A DNA stretch of 20,361 nucleotides from JAKATY01 sp038876335 (GTDB lineage: Archaea > Micrarchaeota > Micrarchaeia > Micrarchaeales > Micrarchaeaceae), in NCBI GenBank assembly GCA_038876335.1, contig JAVYYS010000006.1:1-20361 (forward strand). The letters run 5' to 3'. Position 1 is the stretch's first letter. Every line of letters begins with the position of its first letter. The position numbers were made by a program, and so were the translations under genes. Shown here one piece after another: positions 14,711 through 20,361 of this stretch. Under the pieces are notes generated by a model. That model saw nothing but the letters and a program-made list of their open reading frames with translations, did not search any database and had not been told where the DNA came from.

Positions 14711-15184
14711 TTACATGTGACGGAGCTTTTCAAACTTAGCATCGTCTATAGTTATGCCTATACTCCTTATATGATGGAGCAAGGTGACCTTGCTTGAGAA
14801 AGTTCCGCCTTTTACTAACGAATACAGCTTCCTGAATGTTTGGTTATCTATTGTGTTGTCGTGCTTGAGGGCCTTGAGTATGCGCCTCTGCCCCCTTACT
14901 TTCTTGGCATATGTTTCGCCGGCCCTTGCCTTGAAAGTTCCGCGCTTTCTGCCTGGCCCACGCGACCTGCCCTCGCTTCTCTTCTCCTGCAGTAGCTTTC
15001 CGTAGATGCTAATGTTCTTTTTCTTTTTGATTGCATAAATATTTCCCTTCTTTATCATATCGCGGACATCCTCCTTTGTAAGCGCCTTCTTTGCGTCGGC
15101 AAGTGCGGACGGCTTTATTCTTATTGCACTCTCGCCCCTATTCATTATATATGAAGCTGCGCGCCTTACAAATTTTATGCTCAT
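14711..15184 (-). CDS. rpl19e: Ribosomal protein eL19
   Basis: 157 residues, an archaeal/eukaryotic large-subunit protein. Marks: RRAASYIMNRGESAIRI (N domain), ALTKEDVRDMIKKG, and the basic linker RGPGRKRGTFKARAG leading to a long C-terminal helix (RGQRRILKALK). ATG 15184 overlaps the eL32 stop by four bases (ATGA), implying translational coupling. Length and order in the operon are normal. Confidence 0.96.
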   Translation of the reverse strand: MSIKFVRRAASYIMNRGESAIRIKPSALADAKKALTKEDVRDMIKKGNIYAIKKKKNISIYGKLLQEKRSEGRSRGPGRKRGTFKARAGETYAKKVRGQRRILKALKHDNTIDNQTFRKLYSLVKGGTFSSKVTLLHHIRSIGITIDDAKFEKLRHM

Positions 15185-15555
15185 TTAAATGCACCATTAG
15201 TAACGTTGAAACCCTGTGAGATCGCCGAAGAAGTGAGCTCTATCCTTTTTTTCCTTCCCATGGAGCTGGAAAGTGTTATATCTATAGCATTGCTGCTATT
15301 TGAAGTCATCGCTGAGCGTAGCTCAGCCATATTATGCACTACGACGATTCTTTTCCCGTTTGCGCGCATACCAATTACCGAATCTGGATTCTTATACCCT
15401 ACTGTAGGCTCGCCTCCGGCAAATGCTTTCTTTATCCTCTTTTTGTTGTCGGCGCCGCGCTGCTTCCTCCATCTAGGTTTAACACGGCTCCTGCTTTTTG
15501 CACCGTAGTTAGGCACGTTGAATTTAGGGTGCTTCTTTTTCACAATCTTTGCCAT
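15181..15555 (-). CDS. rpl32e: Ribosomal protein eL32
   Basis: 124 residues from ATG 15555, which has GAGG six bases upstream; a TTG at 15573 would add six residues but has no such site. The core pattern KPRWRKQRGADNKKRIK followed by PTVGYKNPDSVIGMRANGK is diagnostic of eL32. Family members often have an N-terminal domain that is short here, leaving essentially the rRNA-binding core. The last bases overlap the eL19 start. A TATA-like AGTATTTATT lies about 35 bp upstream, so an internal promoter is possible. Confidence 0.94.
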   Translation of the reverse strand: MAKIVKKKHPKFNVPNYGAKSRSRVKPRWRKQRGADNKKRIKKAFAGGEPTVGYKNPDSVIGMRANGKRIVVVHNMAELRSAMTSNSSNAIDITLSSSMGRKKRIELTSSAISQGFNVTNGAFK

Positions 15556-15607
15556 CTTTATCCTCTTTACCAATTTGTTTTGATTGAATAAATACTTATC
15601 CCATATC

Positions 15608-16216
15608 TTATTCTATTGAATAATATACACCATCTTGGAATACACGGTCGTCTTTGTTAACAATTTTGCATGCCTGGCGTATATTGGCCGCGGTCTGCGA
15701 TACATCATCCAGCCTTGTCCCATATACGCGCACGCTCTTGTCCTTTATTTCTACTTTTGTCGAACCCACTATTTTTGCGCTTCTGGGCTTTCTCTCTCCA
15801 AAAAGGTTCTTTATAGTGAATCTCCCATCTTTAACTTCAACAGTTACCGGGAAATGCAGGAATACGGTTTCCATATTAATCTCAAAGTAATTGCTAACTC
15901 CTTTGATATCATTTTCAAGCTCTTTTGAAAACGCATTAACAGTAAGGTTTGATTTTTTAGCAAGGGACTTTTTGTCCGACGAGGCAATGCGAATCCTCCC
16001 GTTTTGCATAGTTATTAAAAGCAAAGAGCTGTTGAATTTCCTCACGTTGGAACCAAGTGGGCCCTTCACAGTTACCATCCCATCTCCAATCTCAACATCG
16101 ATTCCTGCAGGCACCTCAAGTTCTTTAGCTGTACCTGCCGGCCTTGCGCTAAGCGCCGCTATGCGCGATGGCTGAATCGACTCATTTGCATGTTCTGAGA
16201 CTTCCATAACAACCAT
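15608..16216 (-). CDS. rplF: Ribosomal protein uL6
   Basis: 202 residues. Two L6 repeats follow an N-terminal tail of about 30 residues; the standard start of the fold is KELEVPAGIDVEIGDGMVTV, then GPLGSNVRKF. The second repeat has FTIKNLFGERKPRSAKIVG and ends near QTAANIRQACKIVNKDDRVF. It binds 23S rRNA near the sarcin-ricin loop, where translation factors dock. The tail (SEHANESIQPSRIAALSARP) is longer than usual for archaea; a start at ATG 16207 would shorten it by only three residues. Gaps of 55 bp before and about 50 bp after make this the loosest part of the operon. Confidence 0.95.
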   Translation of the reverse strand: MVVMEVSEHANESIQPSRIAALSARPAGTAKELEVPAGIDVEIGDGMVTVKGPLGSNVRKFNSSLLLITMQNGRIRIASSDKKSLAKKSNLTVNAFSKELENDIKGVSNYFEINMETVFLHFPVTVEVKDGRFTIKNLFGERKPRSAKIVGSTKVEIKDKSVRVYGTRLDDVSQTAANIRQACKIVNKDDRVFQDGVYYSIE

Positions 16217-16271
16217 TCATTTCTATTGTTTTGGCTGGCCAAGCAACAAACTAAACACATTGAGCTACAAC

Positions 16272-16655
16272 CTAATAGACGTAAGCCACAAGCCTGCCGC
16301 CTATGTTTCTCTCCTTAATCTCTCTGCCTGAGAGAAGGCCTTCGGAAGTTGAATATATTAGCATTCCGAAGTCTTTGCTAGGGATGTAAGTTGATTCGTA
16401 CTTCAGCAACTCACTCTTGCGCACAGGGTATCTTGGCTTAACCACTCCTATATCATTTATCTTGTTGGCAAGGTTTACCTTTATCACCCTCCTGCCTTGG
16501 GAGCTCTGCTCCTCAAAAGACCTTATGTAACCCTCGCGCTGCAGTATCGAAAGCAGTGATTTGATTAGCCTTGTTGAGGCGATAGTGCAGCTCCCCCTGC
16601 CTATCCTTTCATTGGTTTTTATCTTATTAAGCGCATCTGCAAGCGTGTCTACCAT
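16272..16655 (-). CDS. rpsH: Ribosomal protein uS8
   Basis: 127 residues from ATG 16655 (MVDTLADALNKIKTNERIG), which matches the family N-terminus and lies four bases after the uS14 stop. ATG 16667 would add four residues and overlap uS14 by eight bases. A start at 16694 would run through uS14 in another frame and is rejected. The C-terminus SKDFGMLIYSTSEGLLSGRE and GIGGRLVAYVY-like ending (NIGGRLVAYVY) are diagnostic. It binds the central domain of 16S rRNA. Confidence 0.95.
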   Translation of the reverse strand: MVDTLADALNKIKTNERIGRGSCTIASTRLIKSLLSILQREGYIRSFEEQSSQGRRVIKVNLANKINDIGVVKPRYPVRKSELLKYESTYIPSKDFGMLIYSTSEGLLSGREIKERNIGGRLVAYVY

Positions 16656-16659
16656 ACCA

Positions 16660-16818
16660 TTACCCATATTTCTTGAAGCCGAGGTCAGAGGCAACCTCCC
16701 TGAAACACCTTCTGCATATGTAGAGTCCGTGCGCCCTTATAAGGCCGCGCGACGTTCCACAAATTCTGCACCTTCTTATGCCTTTGCCTTTGAATCTTTC
16801 TTCATTTTTGACCTTCAT
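16660..16818 (-). CDS. rpsN: Ribosomal protein uS14, zinc-binding form
   Basis: 52 residues, found by direct translation between uL5 and uS8 where archaeal operons carry this gene. ATG 16818 begins MKVKNEERFKGKGIRRCRIC and the chain ends in GFKKYG before TAA 16660-16662. A zinc site is formed by C17-x2-C20 and C35-x2-C38, with RGLIRAHGLYICRRCFRE between and around them, the type-Z uS14 signature. It sits in the head of the small subunit. It starts 5 bp after the uL5 stop and its end abuts uS8. Confidence 0.96.
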   Translation of the reverse strand: MKVKNEERFKGKGIRRCRICGTSRGLIRAHGLYICRRCFREVASDLGFKKYG

Positions 16819-16823
16819 TAATA

Positions 16824-17393
16824 TCATTCCACGCTAACGTTGAAGTTTTCATACAGGAAGGGGATTATCTCCTCCCGTGGTACCAACCTATGGCGCTTAG
16901 ACTCAATGCTTCTTAATCTTTTTCTTGCAGCAACGCGGGCACCGCGTCTTGCAAATGAGATATTTACGTTCATACCCATCATTCCGAGTTTAGGATCATA
17001 TTTGAGGCCATCTACATCTATATATTCTTTTATGCCAAAGTTAACTGCGTTATCGACAACCTGTTTTCTGGAGAGTTTATTGTCAACTGCGCTGAAGAGT
17101 CTCTTGAGCACCTCAGTCGCCGCCGCTCCGCGCAATGATACAAAAGCGCCAATCTTCTGGCCTTTTGCAATCTTGAATTCTGGTAGCCTGCGCCGCGAAA
17201 TCGCAGAGGCGGGCTTTGCTCCGGTAAGCTTTTGAAGAAGCAGAAGCGCATTAGATTGCTTCTGCTCGTCATTGCCTGTGCCGATATTCACCACAACCTT
17301 GCTTACTTTTATTTTAAGCATGGCGTTACTGCGCGGTTGCGCGGTTGCACTCTGAGAAACCGACGCATTATTCGAAACGCCCTCTTCTTTCAT
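16824..17393 (-). CDS. rplE: Ribosomal protein uL5
   Basis: 189 residues from ATG 17393. The family fold begins near residue 25 with MLKIKVSKVVVNIGTGND; the preceding 24 residues are a Ser/Ala/Gln-rich tail (NNASVSQSATAQPRSNA). ATG 17321 would remove it and match usual archaeal length but leave a 100-bp gap after eS4. Other marks: LTGAKPASAISRRRLPEF, KIGAFVSLRG, NFGIKEYIDVDGLKYDP and the archaeal ending with SFARRGARVAARKR. It contacts 5S rRNA and the P-site tRNA in the central protuberance. Confidence 0.95.
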   Translation of the reverse strand: MKEEGVSNNASVSQSATAQPRSNAMLKIKVSKVVVNIGTGNDEQKQSNALLLLQKLTGAKPASAISRRRLPEFKIAKGQKIGAFVSLRGAAATEVLKRLFSAVDNKLSRKQVVDNAVNFGIKEYIDVDGLKYDPKLGMMGMNVNISFARRGARVAARKRLRSIESKRHRLVPREEIIPFLYENFNVSVE

Positions 17394-17420
17394 ATCATCA
17401 AACCGTTCAATAAAATTTAA

Positions 17421-18098
17421 CTATACTACCATTACGCTGCTCATAAGCGTATCAAATGTCTCATGGGATGGAGTGCTTTCTATAGTTACGTAACTGCTGG
17501 TGCTCTTTGTACCGCGATAGATTTTCTTTATCACGCCCCTTGCACCCGCATGGTCGCCATCAAACACTATACACTCGGCTCCCTCTTTCATACTTATGTG
17601 CTTCTCAATCTTTCCAGAATTTAATCTCACCGAATCATTAACCGCTATCTCATTAGTCCCTTCCACAATCCTGCCGTCGTGGAGCCGAACCATAAGCTTG
17701 CCTCCACGACGTTTGTATTTTCCTACGACTTTGTAAAGCAGAGCCAAATCAGTCTCGCCCTCAAGGAGTTCGACCTTGCCCCTCTCATTTATCGAAAGTG
17801 TTAACTTTTTCCCTTCTCCCTCAATCTCAAGCAGGTCGTTTATACCTATTGGAAACCGTGGATCCTTTATTAGCTTACCGTTTATTTTTACCATTCCCAG
17901 CTTTATCGCCTTTACTAACGCCCTGCTATTGCTATTGGGATTTAGCTCCCGCAACGCAAGGAGGAGTGGGATTGATCTTTCAAGGCTGTGCCTCCCTGCA
18001 TTAGGCTTTACAACATACTTGTGTTCCTTGCGCGGCGTGCCAAAATAATGCGGGGCGTTCAACCCTTTTATATGCCTTTTGTTTCCTTTTGAAGCCAT
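17421..18098 (-). CDS. rps4e: Ribosomal protein eS4
   Basis: 225 residues from ATG 18098, which has GTGAT four bases upstream; a GTG at 18107 would add three residues inside the end of uL24. N-terminal MASKGNKRHIKGLNAPHYF, then an S4-like RNA-binding segment (LVKAIKLGMVKINGKLIKDP), the central eS4 domain (DLALLYKVVGKYKRRGGKL) and a C-terminal KOW-type segment (ECIVFDGDHAGARGVIKKI). It is a small-subunit protein of archaea and eukaryotes and lies in its usual place between uL24 and uL5. Confidence 0.96.
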   Translation of the reverse strand: MASKGNKRHIKGLNAPHYFGTPRKEHKYVVKPNAGRHSLERSIPLLLALRELNPNSNSRALVKAIKLGMVKINGKLIKDPRFPIGINDLLEIEGEGKKLTLSINERGKVELLEGETDLALLYKVVGKYKRRGGKLMVRLHDGRIVEGTNEIAVNDSVRLNSGKIEKHISMKEGAECIVFDGDHAGARGVIKKIYRGTKSTSSYVTIESTPSHETFDTLMSSVMVV

Positions 18099-18103
18099 CG
18101 ATA

Positions 18104-18490
18104 TCACGTGCTTGCCTGCACTGCGTTATGCGCCTGCTTGAGCCTTTCTAGCCTTCCTTTGTAACCTGTTTCTATGTCCATAACGTAAACACTGCTAGGC
18201 TTTACAGGTATAGCCCTCTCCTTACCTCGGGCATTCTTTCTAACCAATGAATCTAGGTAGATTACACCTCTGCTAAGATCAACTTTTGATACCTTTCCTG
18301 ATTTGCCCTTATTTTTCCCTGCCACTATCTTTACCGTGTCGCCCTTTGCAACCCTTATGCTTCTAATGCTTAGGCCGAGCTTTGACTTAAGGGCTTTATC
18401 CAGGTGCGCATGCACAAAATGCTGCCGCAGGTGGAGCGGAGCTGTGTAGCGGAATGCGCGCTGAATCCTTCGCTTTGAAGCTTTTATCAT
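18104..18490 (-). CDS. rplX: Ribosomal protein uL24
   Basis: 128 residues from ATG 18490 (MIKASKRRIQRAFRYTAPLH); a TTG at 18505 would add five residues. The archaeal N-terminal extension (LHLRQHFVHAHLDKALKSKL) precedes the KOW motif VAKGDTVKIVAGKNKGKSGK and VDLSRGVIYLDSL. It is an early-binding large-subunit assembly protein. It ends five bases before the eS4 ATG. The 75-bp spacer to uL14 is long for this operon. Confidence 0.95.
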   Translation of the reverse strand: MIKASKRRIQRAFRYTAPLHLRQHFVHAHLDKALKSKLGLSIRSIRVAKGDTVKIVAGKNKGKSGKVSKVDLSRGVIYLDSLVRKNARGKERAIPVKPSSVYVMDIETGYKGRLERLKQAHNAVQAST

Positions 18491-18565
18491 AATACCACAT
18501 GCCAATGCTCTTATTCACCTTATATTGCCATACGATGCTGTTACACCGCTTTACCAATTATACAG

Positions 18566-18970
18566 CTATACTACCCTGGAAGCTATGCCTGCCATCTTTA
18601 TGTACATCTCTACTATCTCCCTTGCCATGGGGCCTTTTACTTCTGTACCGACAGGCAGGTTGCCCTCCTTTATCAAAATGCATGCGTTGTCCTCGAATAT
18701 CACACGCATGCCGTTCGGCCTTCTGATAGGCTGCTTTTGCCTTATTATTAGGGCCTGCACTTTCTTCTTTACGTAATCTGGAGAGCCGGACTTTACGCTC
18801 CCAGTAATTATATCACCTATGCCGCTCGCAGCGAGCTTGCCTCTCTTGCCGCCGCCCCCTTTGCCAATCTTGTTTATTATCATAACTGATTTAGCCCCGC
18901 TGTTATCAGCACACACCAACAACGTGCTAGGTATCAAGGTCCTTGATATATGGGTAGCTGTTCCGCTCAT
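18566..18970 (-). CDS. rplN: Ribosomal protein uL14
   Basis: 134 residues. Marks: STLLVCADNSGAKSVMIINK, GKGGGGKRGKLAASGIGDII, VQALIIRQKQPIRRPNG and the C-terminal GTEVKGPMAREIVE. It lies at the subunit interface next to uL19/eL24 equivalents and the factor-binding region. ATG 18970 overlaps the uS17 stop by four bases (ATGA), a sign of coupled translation. Confidence 0.97.
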   Translation of the reverse strand: MSGTATHISRTLIPSTLLVCADNSGAKSVMIINKIGKGGGGKRGKLAASGIGDIITGSVKSGSPDYVKKKVQALIIRQKQPIRRPNGMRVIFEDNACILIKEGNLPVGTEVKGPMAREIVEMYIKMAGIASRVV

Positions 18971-19302
18971 ATCCCTCCCCTTTCTATCACTTTTGTAACA
19001 ACAAATGCCTTCGTCTTGCTCAGCCTGCGCGTTTCAGATATTACCACTCGGTCGCCCACTTTCGCGTTCATGCAAGGAGGATTGTGGGCGCGTATCCTTG
19101 AGTTTTTTCTGAGAGATCTTTCGTACTTGTGAAGGTATATAGTATAAGGCTTTTCTACGACTACGGTGCGCTGAGCCTTATCACTAACCACGACGCCCTC
19201 CATATCTGCGCCTCTAATCTTCAGATGACCGTGAACCGGGCACTTTGGATCATTGCATTCCATAATAGCACTTATATTTTCAGCCTTTTGGCAGAAAAAC
19301 AC
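18967..19302 (-). CDS. rpsQ: Ribosomal protein uS17
   Basis: 111 residues from GTG 19302, seven bases after the Rpp29 stop; ATG 19263 gives 98 residues starting MECNDPKCPVHG. Archaeal uS17 normally has 10-15 residues before ECNDP, which favours the GTG start, but this is not settled. The CNDPKCPVHGHLKIRG N-terminus is archaeal-specific; the OB fold follows with GVVVSDKAQRTVVVEKPY and RIRAHNPPCMNAKVGD. It binds the 5' domain of 16S rRNA. Confidence 0.95.
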   Translation of the reverse strand: MFFCQKAENISAIMECNDPKCPVHGHLKIRGADMEGVVVSDKAQRTVVVEKPYTIYLHKYERSLRKNSRIRAHNPPCMNAKVGDRVVISETRRLSKTKAFVVTKVIERGGI

Positions 19303-19309
19303 TACGGGA

Positions 19310-19606
19310 CTAAAGCCTCCTTCTCTTGTAGAACTTTATGGCTTTTTCTGTTCTCTCGTATGGCCTGAAGTTTATCTCATTTCCGTCTACAATAAAGGAT
19401 TTTCTTCCGTAAAAAAATCTAAATGTTGATGTTTTTTTAACTATACGCTTCTCGCCCATCTTGGTGCTGAGTACAAGCGTATTCTTTGTCTCTTTGAGCA
19501 CTTTTCCCCGCAGTCCTCTTTGATTTTTATCGGAACTCACAAGCACTCTGGCTTCGAGTCCAGAAAGTTCATGTATGACGATAGTTTTATTATTATAATT
19601 AGGCAT
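19310..19606 (-). CDS. rnp1: RNase P protein component 1 (Rpp29/Rnp1)
   Basis: 98 residues. The Sm-like barrel shows HELSGLEARVLVSSDKNQRG then LRGKVLKETKNTLVLST, followed by FRFFYGRKSFIVDGNEINF and a basic tail. It is a protein subunit of archaeal RNase P, which matures tRNA 5' ends, and is classically encoded in this ribosomal operon beside uS17. ATG 19606 follows AT-rich sequence with AATAAATC near 19626-19633, consistent with a leaderless transcript for the whole operon. It is the first gene of the run visible here; uL29 and uS3, which usually precede it, are absent. Confidence 0.93.
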   Translation of the reverse strand: MPNYNNKTIVIHELSGLEARVLVSSDKNQRGLRGKVLKETKNTLVLSTKMGEKRIVKKTSTFRFFYGRKSFIVDGNEINFRPYERTEKAIKFYKRRRL

Positions 19607-19640
19607 ACTTATAAACCTTTCGTTGATTTATTTTCTATTT
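19607..19640 (-). promoter_or_regulatory. Probable promoter of the ribosomal operon
   Basis: Upstream of ATG 19606 on minus there is an AT-rich stretch with AAAATAAATC (about 19625-19634, TATA position for a leaderless start) and GGTTTATAAGT close to the ATG. The 110-bp spacer back to the membrane-protein stop and its T/A content support a separate transcription unit starting here. Confidence 0.4.
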
Positions 19641-19717
19641 TTGAAGTGGAGAGCGCAAGATTCGATAGAAGCAAACGTAGATGGAATACTAATTATTCAT
19701 CTTTTATTTTCCTTATT

Positions 19718-20361
19718 TTATCTTATAATCACCCTGTCAGATACGGTGCTTATCCTGTCAACGTCATACTTGAGCACAGTGCCATAGCTTGTCTTCACAA
19801 ATATAATACCCTTCTTAGAATCTATTCCAGTAACCTTTCCTAAGTAAGCCCCAATGTCATTGACAACGTTTTTGCCCTTGATACGCACTCTGTGCAGTGC
19901 CTTGCGCTTGAGAAATATACTCAGCAATGAAAGGCCATAACCTAGGAGCATGGCTATTATGCCGAATACAACGAACTCCCAGAAGTATATTTGTCCTGCG
20001 ATCCACGCAGAGGCGAGGTATATCAGAGATAGCACGATTATGGCGTAGCCTATGTTGCTGCCCATAGTTATGGCTTTATACTTTAGCCTCTTGTTCTCAT
20101 AATCTATGATCCTCCCAACTAGATACAGAACAAGCGTTATAGGAAGAAGAAGAATGAATCCTTCTATACCATAGGCGAGTTGGGTGAGTATATTTGTCGA
20201 TATTTTCACAGCGGCAGAATAGCTGCTGAAACCTAATATCAAGTTTATAACGAAAAATATCAACGTGCTCATATAGAATATGAAGCTGAGACGCTCTGCA
20301 CTGAATCCAAGGCCTTTGAATGAACTTACGATTGCATCCTCAAGTCCAAAGCCTTTTATAA
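19718..20361 (-). CDS. Membrane protein, probably DUF373-like, with PRC-barrel-like tail; N-terminus outside window
   Basis: The frame is open from TAA 19718 to the right edge, giving 213 residues with no stop, so ATG 20272 is internal and the start lies beyond the window. The first visible part, KGFGLEDAIVSSFKGLGF, resembles the middle of archaeal DUF373 membrane proteins. Four membrane segments follow near visible residues 24-48, 60-80, 97-118 and 122-146. A soluble end of about 50 residues (DIGAYLGKVTGIDSKKGIIF then SDRVIIR) has the strand pattern of a PRC-barrel. DUF373 has no known function. The topology and tail are seen in the sequence; the family name is a moderate inference. Confidence 0.7.
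   Translation of the reverse strand, partial: IKGFGLEDAIVSSFKGLGFSAERLSFIFYMSTLIFFVINLILGFSSYSAAVKISTNILTQLAYGIEGFILLLPITLVLYLVGRIIDYENKRLKYKAITMGSNIGYAIIVLSLIYLASAWIAGQIYFWEFVVFGIIAMLLGYGLSLLSIFLKRKALHRVRIKGKNVVNDIGAYLGKVTGIDSKKGIIFVKTSYGTVLKYDVDRISTVSDRVIIR

Noticed and set aside
16656..16694. Longer uS8 start at 16694
   Set aside because: It would overlap the end of uS14 by 35 bases in another frame, and the added residues do not match the uS8 N-terminus.
18520..18570. tRNA-like D-arm (TAGCTGTATAATTGGTAAAGC on minus) in the uL14-uL24 spacer
   Set aside because: No matching anticodon stem, T-loop or acceptor stem can be formed; part of it is the end of uL14.
20270..20272. ATG 20272 as the start of the right-edge membrane protein
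   Set aside because: The same frame continues open and protein-like (KGFGLEDAIVSSFKGLGF) to the window edge, so the ATG is internal.

Overview
The window looks like chromosomal DNA from an archaeon, most likely a small-genome DPANN lineage of the Micrarchaeota/ARMAN type. Archaeal markers are the eukaryote-like ribosomal proteins eL19, eL32 and eS4, RNase P protein Rpp29, flap endonuclease FEN1 with a C-terminal PCNA-binding tail, an MBF1-type factor, archaeal Lhr, and TATA boxes about 25-35 bp before starts. Placement in Micrarchaeota is inference, from gene packing, divergent ribosomal proteins and a LamG-protein relic of a kind I associate with these genomes. A tetraether-synthase-like radical SAM enzyme would suit an acidophile.

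Layout. (1) 1-2308, minus: a radical SAM enzyme closely resembling tetraether lipid synthase (Tes), then a small gene cut by the left edge. (2) 2309-2570: Tes promoter and a LamG-protein remnant on plus. (3) 2571-5592: family X DNA polymerase with PHP domain (minus), a divergent gene for a possible inactive transglutaminase-fold protein (plus), an unlisted 41-residue very basic protein (minus) and an Hsp20 chaperone (minus). (4) 5667-7185, minus: MBF1-like factor followed by FEN1. (5) 7186-7668: about 480 bp without an intact gene, rich in hairpins, with what looks like the 3' end of an IS605-type tnpB. (6) 7669-9394, plus: site-2 protease and a 56-residue helical protein. (7) 9398-12879, minus: Lhr helicase with an overlapping metallophosphoesterase. 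(8) 13037-13375, minus: a two-cluster ferredoxin. (9) 13496-19606, minus: ribosomal operon Rpp29-uS17-uL14-uL24-eS4-uL5-uS14-uS8-uL6-eL32-eL19-uL18-uS5. (10) 19718-20361, minus: C-terminal part of a membrane protein, probably DUF373-like, running off the right edge.

The minus strand carries most genes. The ribosomal operon keeps archaeal order but lacks uL30, uL15 and secY after uS5, and uL29/uS3 before Rpp29. DNA maintenance genes (PolX, FEN1, Lhr plus phosphoesterase) make up much of the rest. uS14 (52 residues) and the 41-residue basic protein were found by direct translation. Several genes use, or could use, TTG or GTG starts. I saw no tRNA or rRNA gene, CRISPR array, intact insertion sequence or convincing poly-T terminator.
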